DNA of 64,000 bases from CAZFBA01 sp964517135 (GTDB lineage: Bacteria > Cyanobacteriota > Vampirovibrionia > JBFMGH01): NCBI GenBank assembly GCA_964517135.1, contig CAZFBA010000005.1, forward strand, positions 1 through 64,000. The letters are read 5' to 3'. Shown here in pieces: positions 44,842 to 53,522 of the stretch. Below the pieces are notes generated by a model. The model was given only the letters and a program-made list of their open reading frames with translations, was not told where the DNA came from and searched no databases. The stretch's first letter is position 1. The number at the start of each line of letters is the position of its first letter. Made by a program: the position numbers and the translations under genes.

Positions 44842-45744
44842 CTAGTAACCCAGGCTTTTCAGACCATTATTGACATATGCCAGAGTGGCATCAACATTTA
44901 CACCACCATTGTTAGCATTATTATTGCCAAAACCATCATAAATGGATCGGCCTGAGCCTATATTACCGAAATTCAGATTACTATATGATTGCATTATCTG
45001 TTTTGTATAATCACCATCAGCCATTTTGTCTTTAACAGACTTACCGAAAATGCCGTTGGCAAGAACCCCACCCAGCTTACTGCCAAGCCAGCCACCTATA
45101 GCACCTCCGAGAAGTGTGCCAAGGCCCGGTATCGGAATCAAGCTGCCAAGAGCTGCACCAATAGCAGCACCTGCTGTTGTACAGCCAACTTTAATAGCTG
45201 ACCTGCCAAGTTGTTTCATGCCTTCACCCGGGCTGTGCTTAAACGCATCAATAATGTCAGGAACTTCAAAGGCTGCCCCTACAATAACACTTAACAACGG
45301 TATTCTTGCAAGTGACTTACCAGCAACTCTTGCAGCAGTACTACCGGTAATATTAGCTGTTGCACCCGTAGCTGTTTTAGCAAAAGTAGCTGAACCACCT
45401 AACTTGCTCACAAGACCTTTGCCAAAGCCTGTTTCTAAAAGAGAAACATCTAAAGCCTTAACTGCACTGGGTAAAAACTTTTGTACAGTTGCTGACGGGA
45501 AAAAGCGGAAACAGGTCGCTGATGTAGAAGCATTGGCAAGGTTCTTGAACGTACCAGCCTGAACATCCCTTAAGAATGATTGCATGTTGTTACGGTTCTG
45601 CCATACCTGTGTCAGGCCCTGTTTAGTCTCCTTGGCATACATAATAGAAATAGGTGCCATGTTTGCTTCCTGAGCAATCGTATAGACATCTCCGCCCAGC
45701 ATTGCCTGTATCTTACTTGGAAAATTAAATAGGTTAATTGTCAT
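44842..45744 (-). CDS. glycine-zipper protein of unknown function
   Basis: A 300-residue protein without signal peptide. The central part (about 150-245) is a run of small-residue helices: LARIPLLSVIVGAAFEVPDI, then GCTTAGAAIGAALGSLIPIP and GTLLGGAIGGWLGSKLGG. This is the glycine-zipper pattern of membrane-inserting or oligomerising helices. The N-terminal ~100 residues are ordinary; the C-terminal ~45 are Asn/Gly rich. AGGGGAG precedes the ATG. Such hairpins occur in bacteriocins, secretion-system effectors and phage proteins, but no immunity, secretion or phage gene is next to it. Function unknown. Confidence 0.75.
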   Translation of the reverse strand: MTINLFNFPSKIQAMLGGDVYTIAQEANMAPISIMYAKETKQGLTQVWQNRNNMQSFLRDVQAGTFKNLANASTSATCFRFFPSATVQKFLPSAVKALDVSLLETGFGKGLVSKLGGSATFAKTATGATANITGSTAARVAGKSLARIPLLSVIVGAAFEVPDIIDAFKHSPGEGMKQLGRSAIKVGCTTAGAAIGAALGSLIPIPGLGTLLGGAIGGWLGSKLGGVLANGIFGKSVKDKMADGDYTKQIMQSYSNLNFGNIGSGRSIYDGFGNNNANNGGVNVDATLAYVNNGLKSLGY

Positions 45745-46153
45745 ATATATTCTCCCCTTTGTATTACTGTTGCCCTTTGGTTGAAATAAATAACTGCCTA
45801 TTTATATAAAAACAATCATTTTGAAAAAGTTGCTACCCGTTAATAAAATCAGGCACTCATGATAACCATAATTTAACATTTTTTTACATCACTTTACATC
45901 ACTATACTTTTGAACTAAATTTTATAATTTTTTTTAGTTTCATGATAACTAAAACTGCCAAAAAGCTCTTTTAACAAGCCAAAAGCCCCCTCTAAACAGA
46001 TTGTAACCTATCTTAACATTCTTAGCAGTAATTTTTATTATTACGAATCTTTTACACCCTAAATTACATCTTATTAAGTGTAGGAGACCATATTAATATT
46101 TTTGTCAAAAGCACTATTTCTTTTAATATTTGGGTACAGGAAGGATATTTATA
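45745..46153. other. divergent regulatory region with a tandem 10-bp repeat
   Basis: About 400 bases between the glycine-zipper gene and the sigma factor gene. TTTACATCAC occurs twice in tandem (45883-45892 and 45893-45902), directly before TATACT. TATAAT at 45923-45928 is a candidate -10. AACTAAA...TTTAGTT (from about 45914) forms a loose hairpin. Confidence 0.4.
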
Positions 46154-47143
46154 ATGGAAACCCCTAAAACAAAAACAAAAACCTCTATAGACATTACAGA
46201 AGAGCTGGAAAAAGAAGAGCTTGCAATTATCTGTAGAAGAGATTTATCTGATGGAGAGACAGAATCCAATGATGAATCTGCTGTATATATTAACATTGCT
46301 TCCAGCAAAAACTCTAATGAGATCTTTCAAATGTATTTAAAGGATGTTGGCAGAGAAAAAATGCTTAAATCTTCAGATGAGATTGAACTTGGCCGTCTTA
46401 TAAAAGCCGGTGGAAAAGCAGGAGAAGAAGCAAAAAGAAAACTTGTTCAGGCTAATCTAAGACTGGTAATAAGTATCGCCAAAAAATACGTCGGACAGGG
46501 TGTAAATTTTATGGATCTCGTTCAGGAAGGAAGCCTTGGACTCATTAAAGCCGCTGAAAAGTTTGATTATCGCCAGGGCTTCAGGTTCTCTACTTACGCC
46601 ACATGGTGGATAAGGCAAACTATTATACGCTCTATAGCAAATAGCTCAAGAACTATCAGAATACCGGTTCATATGTCTGACAAAATACGTAACTTAAAAA
46701 AGGCCAGAATCACTCTTACACTTAAGCTGGGAAGAGAACCCAGCACACAGGAACTGGGCAAACACCTGAAACTATCACCCAGAAAAATCTCTAATATCAA
46801 AAAAGCTATGTCTACTGAGCCTATAAGCATTCATACTCCTGTAGGTGAAGATTTATCTATTGAAGACTATATTCCTGCATGCAATAATGAGTCTCCACAT
46901 AATAGTATTGAACACAAATTACTGACAGAAGACATACAGAACGCCTTAAGCATCCTTACTGAAAGAGAAAGAAACATTTTAAAAGAACGTTTCGGGCTTA
47001 AATCAGGCAAAAGCAAAACCCTTGAAGATCTTGGCAAAATGTTTGGCTTTTCTAAAGAAAGAATACGACAAATTCAGGAAACTGCCATTAAAAAGCTCCG
47101 CAATTCTACAAAAACAAAGCATCTAAAAGAATACATTTCCTGA
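46154..47143 (+). CDS. sigma-70 family RNA polymerase sigma factor (RpoD/group 2 type)
   Basis: A 329-residue sigma factor with regions 1.2 to 4: IFQMYLKDVGREKML (1.2), LRLVISIAKKYVGQGVNFMDLVQEGSLGLIKAAEKFDYRQG and FRFSTYATWWIRQTI (2.1-2.4), REPSTQELGKHLKLSPRKI (3), and TERERNILKERFGL plus FGFSKERIRQIQETAIKKLR (4.2). The N-terminal ~60 residues are acidic and short, so there is no full region 1.1. It could be the primary sigma or a close group 2 paralogue. ATG 46154 follows GGAAGGA; the TTG eight codons earlier has no site. A tandem repeat lies in its upstream region. Confidence 0.93.
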   Translation: METPKTKTKTSIDITEELEKEELAIICRRDLSDGETESNDESAVYINIASSKNSNEIFQMYLKDVGREKMLKSSDEIELGRLIKAGGKAGEEAKRKLVQANLRLVISIAKKYVGQGVNFMDLVQEGSLGLIKAAEKFDYRQGFRFSTYATWWIRQTIIRSIANSSRTIRIPVHMSDKIRNLKKARITLTLKLGREPSTQELGKHLKLSPRKISNIKKAMSTEPISIHTPVGEDLSIEDYIPACNNESPHNSIEHKLLTEDIQNALSILTERERNILKERFGLKSGKSKTLEDLGKMFGFSKERIRQIQETAIKKLRNSTKTKHLKEYIS

Positions 47144-47164
47144 GTACGTTTAAATTAATTGCTT

Positions 47165-47713
47165 TTAATCAAGATAAAAGACTGTAACTACTTTATGGCA
47201 CTCTTCAGCATAGGCTACGGCCTTATGAAGGGTGCCACTTGTATGTGACAGGAAGCAAACAAGTTGCTGACACTCGTCTATTATCTCTCTATTACAGATT
47301 CTGCTGGCATCCGCCAGAGTCATCATTGCTCTATCAGGATGCTCAACAATATTAGGTAAGCCTATAAGTTGATCCTGAACATCCGAAGGCTGCTGGCCAA
47401 TAGTCTGTGGCAATATAACCTTTAACTTATGAGGATCAGCTTTCATAGCACCCCTAATAGCCGCAGCATTGGTACCACTGGAGCCTCCACTGGTAATAAT
47501 ATAATTTCCCTGGGTTACAAGCGCATAAGTTAACGTTTCAATGATCTGCTGGTGTGTTATAGGAAGATTCCTGCTGCCAATGATTGCTACTCTTTTAGAA
47601 GCTTGTTGAATCGTAGCCAACTCATGAGCCAGCTGATCGTGTGTTTCAGGGACATCATCATCAGTTAGCTCTCCCGTGGGCACCATTATAGTACCTTTTT
47701 GCTCTTCAGACAT
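47165..47713 (-). CDS. DprA/SLOG-like nucleotide-binding protein
   Basis: A 182-residue Rossmann-type domain of the LOG/Smf kind: VAIIGSRNLPITHQQIIETL, then TSGGSSGTNAAAIRGAMKAD, which corresponds to the SGGARGIDxxAHxGAL loop of DprA, and CQQLVCFLSHTSGTLHKAVAYAE near the end. It is shorter than DprA and lacks the SAM-like and winged-helix domains, so a competence role is not assured. SLOG domains bind nucleotides or nucleic acid; some act as sensors in defence or stress. No partner gene of that kind is adjacent. Confidence 0.8.
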   Translation of the reverse strand: MSEEQKGTIMVPTGELTDDDVPETHDQLAHELATIQQASKRVAIIGSRNLPITHQQIIETLTYALVTQGNYIITSGGSSGTNAAAIRGAMKADPHKLKVILPQTIGQQPSDVQDQLIGLPNIVEHPDRAMMTLADASRICNREIIDECQQLVCFLSHTSGTLHKAVAYAEECHKVVTVFYLD

Positions 47714-47853
47714 TTAATAATTCCCTATTTATAAAGTTTGACCTAACCATTGTATGTTTATGAAACTTAAACTTTAACTATTTAACTAGACATGTTCAAT
47801 TGGTTAATTAATACTTAAATAATACCATTAATTTATCTTTTTTTAATATCGAC

Positions 47854-50211
47854 GTGAAAACTATAGCTATAAAAGACAATACAATATTAGAAGGGCTCAA
47901 TAAGACGCAAAAGGAAGCCGTTACAGAACCTTTTGGGCCTTTACTTGTTGTTGCCGGTGCAGGCAGTGGAAAGACAAGGGTCTTAACCCAGCGCATTGCC
48001 TATCTTATATCAAATGACGTTGCCCCTCATAACGTTCTGGCTGTAACATTCACTAATAAAGCAGCAAGTGAAATGAAAAGCCGGCTTCAAAATTGTCTTG
48101 GAGAAAATTTAATTAAAAATCTATGGATAGGTACATTTCACAATATTTGCGGCAGAATTTTACGGCAGCATATAGAAAAATTAAAGGATGGCAGAAAAAA
48201 TAACTTTGTTATATTTGATGACTCTGATTCTACAGCTACTGTAAAAAGAGCTATAAAAGACCTGGAACTGGATGACAAACGCTATCAGCCCCGGGTTGTA
48301 CTGAATAAAATAAGTACCGCCAAAAATAATATGATTTCTGCTACAGACTACACCAAAAACGCTGAAGATTTTTTTAGCGATAAAATTGGAAAAATCTATC
48401 AGAAATATGAAGAACTATTAATAGAAAACAATGCTCTGGATTTTGATGATATGCTATTGCTTGCCGTCAGACTCCTGAGAACCGACATCGAAGTAGCAAA
48501 TCACTTTAAACAAAGGTTTAAGCATTTACTGGTAGACGAATTTCAGGATACAAACGTCGCTCAATATGAATTAATAAAACTGCTCATAAACTATGGAGAA
48601 AATACCTGGCAAGATTCAAGCCTGTGCGTGGTAGGAGACGTTGATCAATCTATTTATAGCTGGCGTGGAGCAGATTATAAAATCATACTTGGCTTCCAGA
48701 AAGACTTCCCGGAAAGTAAGACATTTAAACTGGAACAAAATTACAGGTCAGTACAAAGTATTCTTGATGTTGCAAACTGTATCATCGCAAATAACATCGA
48801 AAGACTCGAAAAAAATCTTTTCTGCACACGTGGTCAGGGTGAAAAACCCCACATATACCAGTGTAATGACGACACAGAAGAGGCTATGTATATCACCAGA
48901 GAGATCTCCAAACTTTCCCGGAAAGGTATAGATTACAGTGATATAGCTATTTTATACAGAACAAATGCCCAGAGCCGTATTCTTGAAGAAGCAATGATGG
49001 CCAGAAACATACCTTATAAGATTGTTGGGGGCATTAAGTTCTATGAAAGAAAAGAAATCAAAGATATTCTTGCATACCTGAAGGTTATATATAACAAACA
49101 GGATACACAGAGTATCAAAAGGGTCATTAATGAACCTAAAAGAGCCATTGGCAAAACAACACTGGAAAAAATTGACCGTATTGTAGCAACAACCCCGGGA
49201 TATTCATTCTTTGAAGTGCTGCAAAATATTGATCACTTTGAAGATTTCACACAGCGAAGCGTCAAACCCATTAAATCGTTTGTGAAGACGATCCATTATC
49301 TTTCTGAAATGGCAGGAAGCCTCAACTTGACTAACTATATCGAAAAAGTCGCCATTGATACCGGCTACGTGCAGATGTTAAGAGACGAAGGGACCCCCGA
49401 AGCAGAAGGAAGACTGGAAAACATAGCCGAATTATTAAACGTAGCAGGAGAATTTGAAGCAAGAGAAGGCACTTCAGACTTAGGAGACTTTCTTACCGGT
49501 ATTTCACTGGTCAGCGACCTTGATTCACTGCCAGAAGACGCAACGTTTGTAACATTAATGACACTGCATGCCGCTAAAGGGCTTGAATTTCCTGTTGTTT
49601 TTCTGGCCGGTCTTGAAGAAGGTATATTTCCTCACTTTAGATCCCTGGAAAAAAACTCTGAAATGGAAGAAGAACGACGCCTTATGTATGTCGGAATAAC
49701 ACGGGCTATGCAACAGCTCTACCTTTCACATGCCCAGAGACGCCGTATACACGGTGAATATAGATACTTAACGAAAAGTCGTTTTCTGAACGAAATATCA
49801 TCAGAGTTACTACAGAACGCCAGTTTCAAACAAAAAACCAGCCCACAAAGCAATTACAGAACACAAAAAACTGCAACCACCAGAGAAGAGAATGACTTTA
49901 GCATTAGCTTTGGTAAAGATTTTAAACTACCTGCACATAACAAAATTACACACTCAAAAACCCGCAAACCAAAATCATCATGTGGAATTAATATAAGTTG
50001 TAAAGAACAAATTGACAATAATAGAAAGAAGACAGAAACTAATAATAAAGAGGTTTTCAGCAAAGGCGATCGTGTTTATCATGAAAGATTCGGCACAGGG
50101 TATATTGAAACTACGATAAAAATAAGCGAAAATATAATTTACAGTGTGGTCTTTGAACAGGGTGGCAAAAAAGCCTTAGATGCGAAGAGTGCTAAATTAA
50201 CAAGATTATAG
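47854..50211 (+). CDS. pcrA: ATP-dependent DNA helicase PcrA/UvrD
   Basis: A 785-residue SF1A helicase. Q-motif LNKTQKEAV, Walker A AGAGSGKT (34-41), motif II VDEFQDTN, motif III GDVDQSIYSWRGAD, motif IV EQNYRS, motif V TLMTLHAAKGLEFPVVFLAG and motif VI RLMYVGITRA are all intact. The C-terminus has the Tudor-like RNA-polymerase-binding module (FSKGDRVYHERFGTGYI). It unwinds DNA in repair and removes RecA and stalled complexes. The start is a GTG at 47854 without a clear ribosome site. Confidence 0.96.
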   Translation: MKTIAIKDNTILEGLNKTQKEAVTEPFGPLLVVAGAGSGKTRVLTQRIAYLISNDVAPHNVLAVTFTNKAASEMKSRLQNCLGENLIKNLWIGTFHNICGRILRQHIEKLKDGRKNNFVIFDDSDSTATVKRAIKDLELDDKRYQPRVVLNKISTAKNNMISATDYTKNAEDFFSDKIGKIYQKYEELLIENNALDFDDMLLLAVRLLRTDIEVANHFKQRFKHLLVDEFQDTNVAQYELIKLLINYGENTWQDSSLCVVGDVDQSIYSWRGADYKIILGFQKDFPESKTFKLEQNYRSVQSILDVANCIIANNIERLEKNLFCTRGQGEKPHIYQCNDDTEEAMYITREISKLSRKGIDYSDIAILYRTNAQSRILEEAMMARNIPYKIVGGIKFYERKEIKDILAYLKVIYNKQDTQSIKRVINEPKRAIGKTTLEKIDRIVATTPGYSFFEVLQNIDHFEDFTQRSVKPIKSFVKTIHYLSEMAGSLNLTNYIEKVAIDTGYVQMLRDEGTPEAEGRLENIAELLNVAGEFEAREGTSDLGDFLTGISLVSDLDSLPEDATFVTLMTLHAAKGLEFPVVFLAGLEEGIFPHFRSLEKNSEMEEERRLMYVGITRAMQQLYLSHAQRRRIHGEYRYLTKSRFLNEISSELLQNASFKQKTSPQSNYRTQKTATTREENDFSISFGKDFKLPAHNKITHSKTRKPKSSCGINISCKEQIDNNRKKTETNNKEVFSKGDRVYHERFGTGYIETTIKISENIIYSVVFEQGGKKALDAKSAKLTRL

Positions 50212-50369
50212 TTCTTGCTCTCAGGCAATAACCCTACAAGGTGGCAATAATAAGATTCCTTCCGAGCATAAAATGTTGAAAGGCAGAAATTAAGCAAAGA
50301 TTGCTATGAAAACGACCAAACAATCGTGCGGTCAGTGCTTTTGGTTAGTGATTTATTTGAGGATAGTCT

Positions 50370-50993
50370 ATGTCAAAACAAAAAATGAGTTTGGCAAGTT
50401 TTATATCAAGCCAGAGAGAGAAGCTTGGCAATATTTCACAGGTAGAACTGGCAAAAAAATGCGGCGTTCCGGCAGGCACAATAGCGTCTATCGAATCAGG
50501 ATACGCAAAATCTCCTCGTCCAGTAACGCTAAAAAAACTGGCTGAGGGGTTATCTATTCCTGAAGAAATTATTTTCAGGCTGGCAAGTAACCCGGAAAAA
50601 GAAATTAATATTAATCATGACAATCTGAATGTCTACAGGATACCCTATCTAGGGGTTATACCAATCAACAAGGAAATTAAAACTTGTACTGGAAAAGAAG
50701 AAATACTTGCATTTCCCCTGGAATTCATAAGCGAGGGAGATTACATATTTATGGTAGAAGGCGATAGCTTCTCTGACGAAGATATATACGATAAAGACTA
50801 CATTATAGTCAGCACACAAAACTTCTTAAAGAGAAGCGGAGATCTTATGCTAACTGTCATAGCAAATAAAACAACTCTAAACAGGGTATATAAAAACGAT
50901 AATGACTTTAAAGTAAACGAAAAAGTCTACACTAAAGATGAAATAATCTTCTTAGGAAAAGCCATTATCAGCATTAATAAACGCAAACTTTAA
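50370..50993 (+). CDS. XRE-type repressor with an S24 (LexA/CI-like) domain lacking the catalytic lysine
   Basis: A 207-residue protein. N-terminal HTH (about 7-66: SQVELAKKCGVPAGTIASIESG, LKKLAEGLSIP). C-terminal S24 peptidase fold (about 90-200): IPYLGVIPI, MVEGDSFSDEDIYDKDYIIVS with the serine at 133, SGDLMLTVI, and TLNRVYK where the family has a catalytic lysine. That lysine is Asn171 here, and no Ala-Gly cleavage bond is seen in the linker. It should bind DNA but probably cannot self-cleave. GAGGA precedes the start. No phage genes flank it, so it looks like a domesticated regulator. Confidence 0.9.
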   Translation: MSKQKMSLASFISSQREKLGNISQVELAKKCGVPAGTIASIESGYAKSPRPVTLKKLAEGLSIPEEIIFRLASNPEKEININHDNLNVYRIPYLGVIPINKEIKTCTGKEEILAFPLEFISEGDYIFMVEGDSFSDEDIYDKDYIIVSTQNFLKRSGDLMLTVIANKTTLNRVYKNDNDFKVNEKVYTKDEIIFLGKAIISINKRKL

Positions 50994-51084
50994 ACTAAAT
51001 TTAATATTGAAAATGGCAAAAGACTGAACAAAAAAACTATGATATTCAAAATATAACGCAATTCTGCTAAAATAAAACGTGAAG

Positions 51085-51120
51085 AGTTAGGGGGCAAAAC
51101 ACCCTCTAACTTTTGTCTTT
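51085..51120 (+). terminator. strong rho-independent terminator
   Basis: AGTTAGGGGG (51085-51094), loop CAAAACA, CCCTCTAACT (51102-51111, one G-T pair), then TTTGTCTTT. Separates the repressor gene from the homocysteine module. Confidence 0.85.
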
Positions 51121-51151
51121 ATAAGCACTTAGAAGGTATAAGGAGCCTGAT

Positions 51152-52345
51152 ATGGTTAAAACTATAGCCGAAATCAATGAAAAAATACGGAAAGGCACAG
51201 CTGTTGTCTTTAATGCAGAAGAAATTATTGATGTTGTCAAAGAAGAAGGCCTTAAAAAAGCAGCAGAAAAAGTTGATGTAGTTACAACAGGAACATTCGG
51301 GCCCATGTGTTCTTCAGGTGCTTTTATTAATACCGGACACACAAAACCAAGAATGAAATTTCAAAAGGTATGGCTCAATAACGTAGAAGCATACACAGGT
51401 ATTGCCGCTGTTGACCTGTATATTGGAGCTACCCAGTTAACAGATGATGACCCTGAAAACAAAATATTTCCGGGTAAATTCTCATATGGAGGAGCACACG
51501 TTATCGAAGACCTCATCGCAGGAAAGGATATACCGTTTAGAGCCACTTCATATGGCACTGACTGCTACCCGCTAAAAGAATTTGAAACCTATATCAATAT
51601 CGAAAACCTTAATGAAGCCTACCTTTTTAACCCCAGAAATGCTTACCAAAATTATGCAGTAGCAGTAAACATGAACTCAAACAGAACTATATATACATAT
51701 ATGGGCATATTACACCCTAATTGCGCTAACGCAAACTACTGTTCTGCTGGCCAGCTAAGCCCTCTACTCAACGATCCACTCTATAAAACAATAGGCATAG
51801 GAACAAAAATATTTATAGGCGGCGCACAGGGTTTTATAGCCTGGCAGGGAACCCAGTTTAACCCAACTCAAGAACGACTGGCAAATGGTATTCCTGTATC
51901 TGGGGCTGGTACTCTTGCCACTATAGGAGATATGAAACAAATGTCTCCTGAATGGATCAGAGGTACAAGCATCGTCGGTTATGGTGTTTCTCTAACAGTA
52001 GGCATAGGAGTACCTATACCAGTACTCAATGAAGAAATACTTCAGTATGCTGCGGTGAAAGATGAAGATATCATTGCCAGAATATTTGATTATTCAGAAG
52101 ACTATCCTAACGGAAAACCAGGATACATTGGAGAAGTCAACTATAAAGAACTCAAATCTGGTCAAATAACAATTAACGGAAAAGAAGTCCCTACGGCAGG
52201 GCTGTCAAGCTACGCAAAAGCTAAAGAAATAGCTAATAAGCTTAAAGAACAGATAACCAGCGGAGAGTTTGAACTGACTGAAGCCGTTGCAAAATTACCA
52301 TCACCTGAAAGCGGCCTGAAAGTTAAACCTCTATTACTGCGTTAA
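51152..52345 (+). CDS. DUF39 homocysteine biosynthesis protein (COG1900)
   Basis: A 397-residue protein that matches the DUF39 family over its whole length: VVTTGTFGPMCSSGAFINTGHTK at 40-60, ATSYGTDCYPLKEFETYI, GTKIFIGGAQGFIAWQGTQ and GTLATIGDMKQMSPEWIRG. Genetic work in Methanosarcina tied this family, with the NIL-ferredoxin, to making homocysteine from aspartate semialdehyde and sulfide. The two cysteines in MCSSG and DCYP are candidate sulfur carriers, which is inference. AAGGAG precedes ATG. First gene of three. Confidence 0.92.
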   Translation: MVKTIAEINEKIRKGTAVVFNAEEIIDVVKEEGLKKAAEKVDVVTTGTFGPMCSSGAFINTGHTKPRMKFQKVWLNNVEAYTGIAAVDLYIGATQLTDDDPENKIFPGKFSYGGAHVIEDLIAGKDIPFRATSYGTDCYPLKEFETYINIENLNEAYLFNPRNAYQNYAVAVNMNSNRTIYTYMGILHPNCANANYCSAGQLSPLLNDPLYKTIGIGTKIFIGGAQGFIAWQGTQFNPTQERLANGIPVSGAGTLATIGDMKQMSPEWIRGTSIVGYGVSLTVGIGVPIPVLNEEILQYAAVKDEDIIARIFDYSEDYPNGKPGYIGEVNYKELKSGQITINGKEVPTAGLSSYAKAKEIANKLKEQITSGEFELTEAVAKLPSPESGLKVKPLLLR

Positions 52346-52379
52346 TTGAATGATAACAACCAGACAAGGAGAAATATAA

Positions 52380-52787
52380 ATGCATAAAAAAACAGTCGTC
52401 CTCAACTTTCCCAGAAGCCTTACCAAAGAACCGATTACCTATAAACTCGTCAAAGATTTTGACCTGAAGTTCAATATATTAAAGGCTAGAATCAAACCCA
52501 ATGAACAAGGAACCCTTGTAATACAACTTAAAGGATCCGATGAAAACATGCAAAAGGCTTTCAATTATCTGGATGAAATAGGTGTCCAGTGGGAAGCCCT
52601 CTCCAAAGGAATCAAATGGGATGATTCAATATGCGTACATTGCACAGCCTGCACATCTCTCTGCCCTACTAATGCTCTTTACGTCGACAGGGAAACAATG
52701 TATATCAATTTTGACCATGAAAAGTGTATTGTGTGCGAAATGTGCCTGACTGCCTGTTCTTATAAAGCTATCACTCTGGATATCTAA
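52380..52787 (+). CDS. NIL-domain ferredoxin of the homocysteine module
   Basis: A 135-residue protein: N-terminal NIL domain (about 5-75, VVLNFPRSLTKEPITYKLVK, GTLVIQLKGSD) followed by two 4Fe-4S motifs, CVHCTACTSLCP and CIVCEMCLTACS. It pairs with the DUF39 protein and would supply electrons for sulfur reduction. The NIL fold also occurs in methionine ABC ATPases, where it senses methionine, so feedback sensing is possible. ACAAGGAGA precedes ATG. It overlaps the next gene by one base. Confidence 0.94.
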   Translation: MHKKTVVLNFPRSLTKEPITYKLVKDFDLKFNILKARIKPNEQGTLVIQLKGSDENMQKAFNYLDEIGVQWEALSKGIKWDDSICVHCTACTSLCPTNALYVDRETMYINFDHEKCIVCEMCLTACSYKAITLDI

Positions 52788-53521
52788 TGAAACATAAAGG
52801 CTATCAAAAGCGCAACTACAGAGACTGGATAAACCCCGAGGATCTTAAATGCTTTGTAGCTGTAGAACAGGAAACAGACCTGGCTATTTATGCTAAAAAA
52901 GACCTGCTCAAAAAAGCACTTAAAAGCATCAAAAAACATAGAGATAGCCTGATACAAACAATTAGACTATACCCTGAATTTGAAAGTTCTCTGATACCAG
53001 TAGAAATAAAAACACCGGTAGGAAATATAGCAAGAGATATGCTAATAGCAGGGCAAAAAGCCAGCGTTGGCCCTTTTGCAGCAGTTGCAGGAGCCATGGC
53101 AGAATACACAGGTAAAGACCTGCTTAAATATACCGATGAAATAATCATTGAAAATGGCGGCGACATATTTATTACAACAAAAAAAGACCGCATAATAGCC
53201 ATTTTTGCAGGTGGTTCCCCTTTCACAGGCAGGATAGGTATACTGTTTAAAAAAGAACTTTCACCAGCCGGCATCTGTACATCCTCTGGAACTGTCGGAC
53301 ATTCAAAAAGCTTCGGAAAAGCTGATGCAGTCGTTGTAGTCTCCAAATCTACCCCCCTGGCCGATGCGGTTGCCACTTCTGCCTGTAATAAAATACAAAC
53401 AAAAGATGACATCAAAAAAGCTCTTGAATATGCCATGGCTATTGAAGGCATTGAAGGTATAATAGTAATTATTGACGGTCATATAGGCGTTCAGGGAGGA
53501 ATTGAGCTAACAAGTACCTGA
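52787..53521 (+). CDS. UPF0280/ApbE-like protein of the homocysteine module (COG2122)
   Basis: A 244-residue protein of the UPF0280 family: RNYRDWINPEDLKCFVAVEQETDL near the start, GPFAAVAGAMAEYTG, IIENGGDIFI and GICTSSGTVGHSKSFGKADA. The fold is related to the ApbE flavin transferase, and VGHS matches the conserved GxS turn. In methanogens this family has been linked to sulfide use and homocysteine synthesis. ATGA/TAATGA coupling with the ferredoxin gene supports a joint complex. Its enzymatic activity is not established. Confidence 0.92.
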   Translation: MKHKGYQKRNYRDWINPEDLKCFVAVEQETDLAIYAKKDLLKKALKSIKKHRDSLIQTIRLYPEFESSLIPVEIKTPVGNIARDMLIAGQKASVGPFAAVAGAMAEYTGKDLLKYTDEIIIENGGDIFITTKKDRIIAIFAGGSPFTGRIGILFKKELSPAGICTSSGTVGHSKSFGKADAVVVVSKSTPLADAVATSACNKIQTKDDIKKALEYAMAIEGIEGIIVIIDGHIGVQGGIELTST

Positions 53522-53522
53522 G

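Noticed and set aside
45026..45562. A 178-codon plus-strand ORF, Ala/Pro rich
   Set aside because: It is the antisense frame of the glycine-zipper gene; the Gly/Ala-rich repeats on the minus strand create it. No ribosome site.
52888..53451. A 187-codon minus-strand ORF
   Set aside because: Antisense shadow of the UPF0280 gene, which has clear family motifs and coupled translation.
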